Positions 15,985 to 22,567 of a DNA stretch of 35,725 nucleotides are shown one piece after another (within the stretch, counting starts at the first letter, position 1; each line of letters opens with the position of its first letter). This stretch comes from a virus: positions 1 to 35,725 of the IMG/VR virus record IMGVR_UViG_3300032173_001511. One strand, given 5' to 3'. The notes under the pieces were generated by a model that saw nothing but the letters and a program-made list of their open reading frames with translations, had not been told where the DNA came from and made no database searches. Made by a program: the position numbers and the translations under genes.

Positions 15985-16395
15985 TTAGCGGCGACCCCCA
16001 CGCGATGGTGCCGGCTTCGGCGTCGCCGGCGGCGTGTGGCCCGCCGTGGAATCGCCAGGGGTGGACGCCGGCGAGGCGCTGGCGGTGGAGTCGGCCGTCT
16101 TGTCGGCGGCACCTTCCACGGCGGGCTGGCCCTCGCCCCCGGAGTTCCCGGACGTGTTGGCGTCGTTCGTCTGTTCGGCCTTCGGTTCCGGCGGCGGCTC
16201 AACCACCAGCGACGCAGCAGTGGCTTCGGCCACGTCCGCGTCCTCGACGATGAGCTCGCGCTCCTGACGCATCGCCTCGAGCTGATCGTCGGTGAAGAAG
16301 TCCGCGGCATACAGCGTCGGCTCCGTCGGGTGGGCAATGCCCCCCCGACGAAATCCCGCCGACCGCGCGGTGATGCGGACCGCGCCCGTCTGCAT
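15985..16395 (-). CDS. FluMu-N domain protein (Mu gp35-like), 136 aa
   Basis: The start is ATG 16393-16395, overlapping the T stop as TGATG; the longer open frame extending back into T is not the gene. Residues ~6-50, 'VRITARSAGFRRGGIAHP', 'YAADFFTDDQLEAMRQERELIVED', match the Mu-like FluMu N-terminal domain. From ~55 to the end it is Pro/Ala/Ser/Thr-rich and disordered, ending in a basic 'RGGRR'. It lies between the major head gene and DUF1320, as in Mu gp35. The precise virion role is not known. Confidence 0.83.
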   Translation of the reverse strand: MQTGAVRITARSAGFRRGGIAHPTEPTLYAADFFTDDQLEAMRQERELIVEDADVAEATAASLVVEPPPEPKAEQTNDANTSGNSGGEGQPAVEGAADKTADSTASASPASTPGDSTAGHTPPATPKPAPSRGGRR

Positions 16396-17288
16396 CAGGC
16401 GAGCCACGGCACGACGTGCACTTCGGCCGTCTTGTAGAACGGATTGTTGGCGCCGCTCCCGAGATACTCCGCGGCGACCAGCTTCTTCGCCGCCCCCTCG
16501 AGCGCGGGCGGCACGCACAACAGGTTCGGCGTGATGCCGAGCACTTCGCCGTTGTCCGCCTTCATGCTGCCGAGCGCCGCACGCGCGGCCGCGTAGTGCG
16601 CCTCGTCGAGCGCCTGCTTGGAGCCCCACGCCAACTGCCAGAGGCCGAAGCCGACGTTCAGGCGCGCATCCACGCCGTAGCGGAACTGCTTGCGCGTGAA
16701 GACCGCCTCGTCGTCCGGCTTGTCCATCGAGACGAAAGTGTACTCCTTGCGCATCTGCAGGATCAGCGGTTTGATCGGCTTCGTGGTGTCACAGAGGAAC
16801 CACGGCGTGCCGGCCCCGCCGTCGGTGTTGGCCACCGACTGTACCGCGCCGGCCGCGTCGAGCACAGGATGATCGGTGTCGAAGAAGTACTGGCCGTCGT
16901 AGCACTTGCTGGCGAAGCCGTCCTTGAGCAGCTGGAACACCAGCCGGTCGGGGTGCGTCGCCGCCTGGTGCGCGAGCATCTCGATCACCGGCTTGTACAC
17001 GCCAACCTGATCGTCTTCGATGTTCTCGCGGTCGACGCCGATCGTGTTCTCGAACGTCTTGTTCTTGAGCGTGAAGTCGCTCGAGCCAAGGTTCTGTACC
17101 ACGCGGTCGCCGAGCCACTCCCGAAAACGGGGCAGCAGCTTCAGCCAGGCGTATGTCTCCTGACTGGTGGAGCTGGGCACCTTCATTGCGACCTTGTCCC
17201 ACTGCGGCGCGACGCCGACGTAGATCGCGTTGAAGATGCTCTTGAAGCCGGTCGTCAGGGCACTGAGGGTGCCGCGATTGAGGATCAT
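16395..17288 (-). CDS. T: Major head subunit T (Mu gp34 family), 297 aa
   Basis: The protein starts MILNRGTLSALTTGFKSIFNAIY and contains 'YAWLKLLPRFREWLGDRVVQNL', 'FTLKNKTFENTIGVDRENIEDDQVGVYKPVIEMLA', 'CYDGQYFFDTDHPV' and 'LLCVPPALEGAAKKLVAAEYL', all hallmarks of the Mu major head protein with an HK97-type fold. Its length is close to the ~305 residues of Mu T. ATG is at 17286-17288, 14 nt downstream of the decoration-like gene. Confidence 0.96.
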   Translation of the reverse strand: MILNRGTLSALTTGFKSIFNAIYVGVAPQWDKVAMKVPSSTSQETYAWLKLLPRFREWLGDRVVQNLGSSDFTLKNKTFENTIGVDRENIEDDQVGVYKPVIEMLAHQAATHPDRLVFQLLKDGFASKCYDGQYFFDTDHPVLDAAGAVQSVANTDGGAGTPWFLCDTTKPIKPLILQMRKEYTFVSMDKPDDEAVFTRKQFRYGVDARLNVGFGLWQLAWGSKQALDEAHYAAARAALGSMKADNGEVLGITPNLLCVPPALEGAAKKLVAAEYLGSGANNPFYKTAEVHVVPWLA

Positions 17289-17302
17289 GATGGACTCGGC
17301 GG

Positions 17303-17701
17303 TTAGATGGTGACCCAGACGCCGAGGGCGTCGACGTCGAACACGGTGCCCGCCGCGCTGCGCGTGCCCACGCCGTCCGTCTTTGCCACCGTCTGGTCGT
17401 CGACGAGGTAGCAGGTCGTGCCCACCTCGGCGATCGTGATGCTGCCGTCGCTCGCGAAGCGGAACGTGCCGCGCTCCACTTCGATGGTGACGTCGCCGTC
17501 GGCGCCGGCCGAGTTGTCGACCGTCGTTTTGGCGCGACCGAGGGTCACCTTGGCCAGCGCCGTGGTGCCGGGTTCGGCGTACCCGGTCGCGTTCTTCACG
17601 ACGATGGAGCCCGCGAAGATCTTCTCCGCGGCCGCCACGGGGACGACGCGCGAGCGCGCGTCCCGTTCGGGCGTGTTGACGTCGTTTGTGGCGGCGGCCA
17701 T
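17303..17701 (-). CDS. Capsid decoration/stabilisation-like protein (132 aa)
   Basis: The start is ATG 17699-17701 with GGAGGG 7 nt upstream. The sequence 'ARSRVVPVAAAEKIFAGSIVVKNATGYAEPG' with 'VTLGRAKTTVDNSAGADGDVTIEVERGTFRFASD' and 'VGTTCYLVDDQTVAKTDG' resembles small beta-barrel cement or decoration proteins that lie just upstream of major head genes in Mu-like and other phages. It probably binds and stabilises the expanded capsid. The exact Pfam family cannot be fixed by eye. Confidence 0.78.
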   Translation of the reverse strand: MAAATNDVNTPERDARSRVVPVAAAEKIFAGSIVVKNATGYAEPGTTALAKVTLGRAKTTVDNSAGADGDVTIEVERGTFRFASDGSITIAEVGTTCYLVDDQTVAKTDGVGTRSAAGTVFDVDALGVWVTI

Positions 17702-17702
17702 G

Positions 17703-18218
17703 TCAACGCCCTCCGTGGCGTGCCGCCTGGGCGGGCGGGCGAAGCGCGAACGTCGGCGGGGAAACGGGGCCATACCGGGCAACGGCGCTCGAAACTCGAA
17801 ATCGCAAGGCTGCCCCCTCGATCCACTGATGCATTGGCATGACGGTGCTGCTGGCAGGGCAGGGCGTGTGCGGCGGCGTCCAGGACGGCGACACCGGTTC
17901 GGCGATCGCGGCGCGATACCAGACGTGAACATCGGGTGCGGCCACGCCGAAGGCCGGCGCGAAGGTCGCCACCCCGTCGATGCGATCGACCGACGAGACG
18001 TCCAGCGTGGCCATGACCGAATCGTCAGCGGAGAACACCGCGACCGTCGGCGCCAACGTGAACGCCAGCGGCGCGACGTGCGGCGCGGACGACGGCGTGG
18101 ACCGCGGGGCCGCTCGGTTCGGCGCGGGCAGCGGTGCCGCCGTGGCCAGCGTGGGCGAGCTGAGGCAACTCACCAGGACAGCCGTGATGAGCGACAGGCG
18201 AGAGAAATGCGAACGCAT
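17703..18218 (-). CDS. Putative exported lipoprotein-like protein inside head operon (171 aa)
   Basis: This is the only credible frame between the protease and decoration genes. ATG 18216-18218 has AGGAG 9 nt upstream, and the gene starts 4 nt after the protease stop. The N-terminus 'MRSHFSRLSLITAVLVSC' is a basic start plus hydrophobic core ending in LVSC, a possible lipobox with Cys18. The mature part is Pro/Ala/Ser-rich, then contains beta-prone segments ('FTLAPTVAVFSADDSVMATLDVSSVDRIDGVATFAP'). No family is recognised. An exported protein here is odd for a virion operon: it could be a moron altering the host surface, or an outer-membrane lysis partner. Confidence 0.55.
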   Translation of the reverse strand: MRSHFSRLSLITAVLVSCLSSPTLATAAPLPAPNRAAPRSTPSSAPHVAPLAFTLAPTVAVFSADDSVMATLDVSSVDRIDGVATFAPAFGVAAPDVHVWYRAAIAEPVSPSWTPPHTPCPASSTVMPMHQWIEGAALRFRVSSAVARYGPVSPPTFALRPPAQAARHGGR

Positions 18219-18221
18219 GGG

Positions 18222-18806
18222 TCAGAGCTCCTGCTTGGCGGTGGTGGCGAACTGCTCGGCGGAAATGCCGAGCTGACTGCAGACGGCCTTGGCCGACTCG
18301 TCGAGCGTGGGCGTGCCGCCCGCGGGGGCACCGGCCGTCGGTGCGCCCGCGCCAGCGGCGGACTGCGGCGCGACGAGCACCGGGGCTTTCGCGATGTAGG
18401 TGGCGAAGCCCTGCGGGTCGCGCGCGTGATACGCGAGCGCCCAGTCCTTCTGGGCCGGCGTGACCTTGCCGGCGCTCATGGCGGCCGCGATGGCGGCCTC
18501 CCCGGCAGCGGTCTTGCCCGACGCCTGCGCGGCGGCGAGCGCGGTGACCGTCTCCTGATGCACGGCCATCGGCACGAACTTCGACGGATCGGGCGCGCCC
18601 TGGGCGGTGTGCGCCGCCTGCAGCGGCGCGAGCGCCGCCGTGAACTGCTCGGCCGTGGCGGTGACGGCCACGCCGAGCGCGGTGGCCATCGCCTGGAGCG
18701 TGGTTTCGGCCGTCTGCAGCGCGCTGCAGCGAGCGACGACGGCGTCGTCAGTGGCGGCGGCGTCGAGCTTGAAGTGCTCGCGCAGCCGTTCGAGGAGGGA
18801 CTTCAC
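18222..18806 (-). CDS. Nested scaffold protein (Mu Z-like) from internal GTG start
   Basis: Within the protease gene an AGGAG sequence (18816-18820) lies 9 nt before an in-frame GTG at 18804-18806, codon 177. The resulting 194-residue C-terminal product starts VKSLLERLREHFKLD and is Ala/Gln-rich and helical, as expected for a scaffold. In Mu, the scaffold Z is the separately initiated C-terminal part of the I protease gene. Both the position and the start signal agree with that arrangement. Confidence 0.7.
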   Translation of the reverse strand: MKSLLERLREHFKLDAAATDDAVVARCSALQTAETTLQAMATALGVAVTATAEQFTAALAPLQAAHTAQGAPDPSKFVPMAVHQETVTALAAAQASGKTAAGEAAIAAAMSAGKVTPAQKDWALAYHARDPQGFATYIAKAPVLVAPQSAAGAGAPTAGAPAGGTPTLDESAKAVCSQLGISAEQFATTAKQEL

Positions 18807-19334
18807 GGGTGCGGACTCCTGGGAAAAGGGGAACTGCGTCGACCGGCTGTTCAACGCCTTGAGGTCGAGATTGGGGTTGTTGGTGAGCGCCACCCGGGCG
18901 AGGTAGAGCACCGTGCCATCGGGCGCGTGGTAGAAGACGGGGCTGAGGTAGCGGTACTCGCGTTCGCGCACGGCCTGGGCGCCCTTCTGCGTCCACTCGA
19001 CCCGCCCGTAGATCCCGTCGGGGCGCACCTCGAGCTGCGTGATCCAGCCGGCCGCGCGGGCGTCGTGGAACTGCAGCTCCATCTCGTGGCCGTAGTCGAT
19101 CGGCAGATCCCGCGCGCCGGCGACTGCCTGGCTGAAGGCGACCAGCGCATCCGGGTCGGGGATCTGGTAGGGGCCGCGCCCATCCCGGCCGGCGAAGGTG
19201 CCGAGCGGCAGCAACTGCACGTCGGCCGGCGGCTCACCCGAGGCGAGGACGACGGCGTGTGACGAGGCCCGCGCCCCGGTCAGGTCGGGGCGGTGAATGG
19301 CGGCGGGCGAATGGGGTCCAGTCATGGGGCGCAT
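18222..19334 (-). CDS. I: Head maturation protease/scaffold I (Mu I family), 370 aa
   Basis: The N-terminal half matches the Mu I protease: 'VQLLPLGTFAGRDGRGPYQIPDP', 'RDLPIDYGHEMEL', 'ARAAGWITQLEVRPDGIYGRVEWTQKGAQAVREREYRYLSPVF' and 'ARVALTNNPNLDLKALNS'. His83 in DYGH is a candidate catalytic residue. The C-terminal ~190 residues are a scaffold domain. The family cleaves scaffold and head proteins during capsid maturation. The start is ATG 19332-19334 with GGAGG 7 nt upstream, about 30 nt downstream of the dyad promoter element. (The symbol I here means Mu gene I, distinct from P2 tail protein I.). Confidence 0.92.
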   Translation of the reverse strand: MRPMTGPHSPAAIHRPDLTGARASSHAVVLASGEPPADVQLLPLGTFAGRDGRGPYQIPDPDALVAFSQAVAGARDLPIDYGHEMELQFHDARAAGWITQLEVRPDGIYGRVEWTQKGAQAVREREYRYLSPVFYHAPDGTVLYLARVALTNNPNLDLKALNSRSTQFPFSQESAPVKSLLERLREHFKLDAAATDDAVVARCSALQTAETTLQAMATALGVAVTATAEQFTAALAPLQAAHTAQGAPDPSKFVPMAVHQETVTALAAAQASGKTAAGEAAIAAAMSAGKVTPAQKDWALAYHARDPQGFATYIAKAPVLVAPQSAAGAGAPTAGAPAGGTPTLDESAKAVCSQLGISAEQFATTAKQEL

Positions 19335-19345
19335 GATGCGCCCTC

Positions 19346-19380
19346 CCGCGCGCCTACCATAGACTGAACCACTTCAGGGT
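19346..19380 (-). promoter_or_regulatory. Candidate Mor-activated late promoter element ahead of protease gene
   Basis: On the plus strand 19360-19380 contains the dyad CTGAA-CCAC-TTCAG (19364-19377). It is 20/21 identical to the element at 27711-27731 downstream of mor. Similarity continues on the transcribed side, with a shared CCGCGCGCCT block at 19346-19355. It faces the structural operon, with the ATG only about 30 nt away, implying a very short leader. Mor/C proteins of Mu bind dyad sites of this kind at middle and late promoters. Exact -10 and start positions cannot be fixed. Confidence 0.7.
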
Positions 19381-19432
19381 ACACCCCGGCCTGCCTGCGG
19401 CCGGAAATGCCCACGGCGACCCGGGCGGACCC

Positions 19433-19460
19433 CGTTCAACGGCGTTCAAGGCCCGTTCAA
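19433..19460 (-). repeat. Three helically phased CGTTCAA direct repeats upstream of late promoter
   Basis: CGTTCAA occurs at 19433-19439, 19443-19449 and 19454-19460, spaced 10 and 11 bp, about one helical turn (TTGAACG on the minus strand). They lie ~55-95 bp upstream of the dyad element ahead of the structural operon. I see no equivalent array next to the other dyad copy. An activator or repressor array is possible. Confidence 0.55.
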
Positions 19461-19682
19461 AAACGACGACCCCCCCCGCCGGGGTAGTGCGGTGGCCCCC
19501 ACGGGTCGATCGGGCCGCAGACGGGCGCTGGCGCGATCCCCCCGGACCCGCTAGCGTACAGCTTGGCGCTGCGATCGCCCGGACAACCGGGAAATCGCCG
19601 GTCCGGTTGGGTGAGCCCGCCCTGGCAGCGTGGACACTCCTACGGGGAAGGTGGCGTACCCCACGGGCGATCGTAGCAGCGT

Positions 19683-20993
19683 TCACAGCGTCCCCTCCAC
19701 CACGCGGTATTGCGACGGCGTGGCCAGCACGTTCCGCGGCACCCAGCCCGCCGTGCGCACCGCATTCGAGACCAGCACGCCGCGCTGCCCCGCGATCAGC
19801 GCCTTCTCGCGGTAGTTCACGCGCACGACGAACTTCCCGCGCCGCGCCTCCTGGGCGCCGCCATCGAACACGTAGAGCAGCGCGCCGTCCCGCACGTCCT
19901 CGAGCACGGCCGCGGGCGCGGCGAGGATCTGCGGCAATCGCTGCAGCTCGGCCAGCGTGATGCCGGCGCCACGCACCGCCTTCCCGTCGGCGAGGATATG
20001 CAGGATCGCGCGATCGGTGACCGTGATCCCGGCCGAGGCCAGCGTGTGCCCCGCCTCCGCCATGACCTCGACGAGATGCGGCGAGACGGCCCCGACGGTC
20101 CACAGGCTGCCGTTCGGCGCGGCGGCGCCGGTGGCCACCTGCTCGCTCCACCGGGCGAATGCGCGCTGTACCAGCGGGGCGTTCACCTCTTTCGCCTGCG
20201 CCCACGTGGCCGCGCCCAGCGCGGGAGGCGCGGCCGTCACCTTGTCGAGCAGCTGCCGCGCGGCGACTTCGGTGCGCTCCTTGCCCGCGTTGAACGCGAA
20301 GCTCGGGTCGACGCCATGCGGCGCGAACCGCGTCTCGCCCGTTTTCGGGTTCTGGTACGGCTTCATCACCACCGGCGGCGCGGCACCCACGCGATCGCCC
20401 GTACGATCGAGCGCGGCCCGGCTCAACTGCTGCGTGCTGCAGAGACAACCCCAGCCGTTCGGCGGGTAGTGCGTGTTCCACCACGGATCGTCCACGGGCA
20501 GCACGAGGCCAGCCCATTGCACATGCTCGGGGCGCCGGTGCTGCGCGACGCTGCCGACGTAGCGCAGGTACGGATGCGTCCCCTTCGTCTGCTCGATCTG
20601 TTCCCACCGCCCGGTCGCATACGCGGTGCGGAGATTCGTTTCGTAGATCGTGCGGAGTCGCCACGGCGAGCCGAGTTGCACCGTGCGCTCGCCGCCCTGC
20701 CCATCGGGCTCCGTCACCGAGCCCCACCAGCCGGCGCGCTGCAGCAACGGCGTGAGCTGCCGCTTGAAGGCCGCGAGCGTCGTGCCGTTGGCGAGCGCCT
20801 CATCGATGGCCGTCTGCACGGCCTCGAGGAGATCGAGCTGCGCCATGCGCGACACCGTGAAGGCGCGCGCGTGTTCCTCCGCGCTCACCTCGGCCGGGTC
20901 ACCCGAGATCCGAATCCCCTTCGACCGGAAGAAGCGGATCGCCTCGTCCGGCGGGAGCGGCTCCCAGACAGGCGCATGCGTCGTTGGCGCCAT
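19683..20993 (-). CDS. F: MuF head morphogenesis protein (gp30) with C-terminal toxin-like domain
   Basis: Residues ~1-250 are the MuF domain: a helical N-terminus, 'WRLRTIYETNLRTAYATGRWEQI', 'PYLRYVGSVAQHRRPEHVQWAGLVLPVDDPWWNTHYPPNGWGCLC'. It is a minor capsid protein near the portal that can be injected with DNA. Residues ~320-436 are a separate domain with 'DRAILHILADGKAVRGAGITLAELQRLPQILAAPAAVLED' and 'GKFVVRVNYREK'. It resembles PBECR-type (phage Barnase-EndoU-ColicinE5/D-RelE-like) nuclease domains fused to MuF proteins; His332 is a candidate active-site residue. ATG 20991-20993 overlaps the portal stop (TGATG). Confidence 0.88.
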   Translation of the reverse strand: MAPTTHAPVWEPLPPDEAIRFFRSKGIRISGDPAEVSAEEHARAFTVSRMAQLDLLEAVQTAIDEALANGTTLAAFKRQLTPLLQRAGWWGSVTEPDGQGGERTVQLGSPWRLRTIYETNLRTAYATGRWEQIEQTKGTHPYLRYVGSVAQHRRPEHVQWAGLVLPVDDPWWNTHYPPNGWGCLCSTQQLSRAALDRTGDRVGAAPPVVMKPYQNPKTGETRFAPHGVDPSFAFNAGKERTEVAARQLLDKVTAAPPALGAATWAQAKEVNAPLVQRAFARWSEQVATGAAAPNGSLWTVGAVSPHLVEVMAEAGHTLASAGITVTDRAILHILADGKAVRGAGITLAELQRLPQILAAPAAVLEDVRDGALLYVFDGGAQEARRGKFVVRVNYREKALIAGQRGVLVSNAVRTAGWVPRNVLATPSQYRVVEGTL

Positions 20994-22567
20994 CAGTCCA
21001 CCACTCCGGACGCATTCCCTGTCGAGGGATCGACGCCGCCGCGCCCCGCGATGCGCGCCGTCGCGAACGCGTGCTCGAGTTTCGTCCGGAACACCGCCAT
21101 ATCCTGCTCGCCGATGAGCGCCGGCAGCGCCCGCTGGAACGCCGCGAGATCCTCCGCGCCATCCATCGCACGATCGAGATCCTCGCGTAGTGGATCGAGG
21201 ACGGGCTGCCAGTCGTCCGCCAGCGTGGTGGCCAGGCCGGTGATGGCATCGCCCGCCTCGACGCCGTCCGCCGTGACGCTGTGGGCGGCACGCCGCGCTT
21301 GCGCGGCCGCCGGAGTCGTCGGCGCCGGGCGCAGAATCTCCGCATCGTCCGCGGGCTCGGTAAAGCCCAAGAGATCGCGGATCTGACTCTGCTCGATCGT
21401 CAGACCGTAGGGCGTGAGCTTCTGCACGGCATCGATCTTCTGCAGCGTCGAGAGTTCGTCCGGCAGTCCGATGCGCAGCCGCGGATACTGCGCGCGCGGG
21501 CCGAAGTTGAGATCGACGTACGGCCGCACCAGGTCGCGGTTGAGCGTCGCGGCCAGGCGCACGGCGTCGGCCTTCCGGATGTCGGCACGCACGTCGTTGT
21601 GCACGTCACCGAGCGCGCGCGACCCGCCATCCTTCGACACGTCGCTCGTGAGCGTCTGCCCGAGCACCGCCTTCGACACCTGGCGATCGATGTAGTCGAG
21701 CAGTGACGCGTGGATATCGCTCTTCGCGCCCTGCGCGCTTTCGATTACCTCGATCATCATGCTGCGCGGGATGATCGCGGCGGCGTCGCTCGCCATGTTC
21801 GAGACGGCCCGCAGCAGCGTGGCCTTCTCCTCGGTCGTCGCGCCGGGCTCGTACTTCCCCAGGCGCCACGGGATGCCGTAGACCTCCGCGAGCGCGAGCC
21901 AACCCTTGAGGCCGAAATTCTTGAAGAGGTACGCCCACGCGATCGCCCGGCCGAGACCGCCGCGCACGGCGAGCCCGCTCTTCGCCTTCGAGATGTGGCG
22001 GATGTACTTGAAGGGCGCGAGCTCGGCGCCATACGCCGAACCATCGCGCAGGCGCAGCGTGCGCCCGTCGGTGCGATCAAACAGGAACCATCGCGGATCC
22101 CGCCACTCGAACCGCGTCGGCCGCCATTCCGTCGCCGACGTCTCCCACATGATCTCCGTGACCGACAAGCCCTTGCCGATCGCATCGAGCACGTCGAAGA
22201 TGTCATCGGAGATGTCGTCTCGCGCGAGCATCGCGCGCACCGCATCGGCGATCTTCACGTCCTCGGCATCGTCCGTCGCCGCCTCGACGAGCAGCGGCAA
22301 CCGGCAGACCGCGTTCTTCCGCGTCTGCAGCACGCTGAGGTAGTGCAGGTCCTTCTCCTCCATCTCCTCGGCCACCTCGAGGTACCGCCGCGCGTCGCCT
22401 TCCTCGGCCTCGGTGAGGATCTGCACGAGACGCGACGGCGTGAGGCCGCGCGTCGGATGGTCGCCAAGGATGGAGCGCACTCCGCTCAGCGTCGGCGTCG
22501 CCTCCTCGGCGGTGAGTCGACTGGTCTCGACCGGGCGGCCAAAGGCGTCGAGCAGTTGGATGGCCAT
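20993..22567 (-). CDS. Portal protein (Mu gp29, DUF935), 524 aa
   Basis: The start is ATG 22565-22567 in a TGATG overlap with the terminase stop; the in-frame TTG further upstream is less likely. Family motifs are present: 'RYLEVAEEMEEKDLHYLSVLQTRKNAVCRLPL', 'GLSVTEIMWETSATEWRPTRFEWRDPRWFLFD', 'ALAEVYGIPWRLGKYEPGATTEEKATLL' and 'SMMIEVIESAQGAKSDIHASLLDYIDRQVSKAVLGQTLTSD'. It forms the dodecameric head vertex through which DNA is packaged. Gene order terminase-portal-MuF is as in Mu. Confidence 0.95.
   Translation of the reverse strand: MAIQLLDAFGRPVETSRLTAEEATPTLSGVRSILGDHPTRGLTPSRLVQILTEAEEGDARRYLEVAEEMEEKDLHYLSVLQTRKNAVCRLPLLVEAATDDAEDVKIADAVRAMLARDDISDDIFDVLDAIGKGLSVTEIMWETSATEWRPTRFEWRDPRWFLFDRTDGRTLRLRDGSAYGAELAPFKYIRHISKAKSGLAVRGGLGRAIAWAYLFKNFGLKGWLALAEVYGIPWRLGKYEPGATTEEKATLLRAVSNMASDAAAIIPRSMMIEVIESAQGAKSDIHASLLDYIDRQVSKAVLGQTLTSDVSKDGGSRALGDVHNDVRADIRKADAVRLAATLNRDLVRPYVDLNFGPRAQYPRLRIGLPDELSTLQKIDAVQKLTPYGLTIEQSQIRDLLGFTEPADDAEILRPAPTTPAAAQARRAAHSVTADGVEAGDAITGLATTLADDWQPVLDPLREDLDRAMDGAEDLAAFQRALPALIGEQDMAVFRTKLEHAFATARIAGRGGVDPSTGNASGVVD

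Larger units (their letters stand above)
19335..19682. other. 348-bp intergenic region between MuF and protease genes
   Basis: This is the longest non-coding stretch in the window. Reading leftward it holds three CGTTCAA/TTGAACG direct repeats (19433-19460), a CCGGCC/GGCCGG hairpin (19386-19404), then the Mor-type dyad element just before the protease start. A smaller CCCGG-ACAA-CCGGG hairpin lies at 19578-19591 near the MuF end. No hairpin has a following T-run on either strand, so no classical terminator is evident. No convincing ORF is present. Confidence 0.7.

Noticed and set aside
17418-19262. 614-codon plus-strand open frame across decoration, lipoprotein and protease genes
   Set aside because: It runs over three well-supported genes with ribosome sites on the other strand and has a low-complexity Arg/Gly translation, so it is a compositional shadow.
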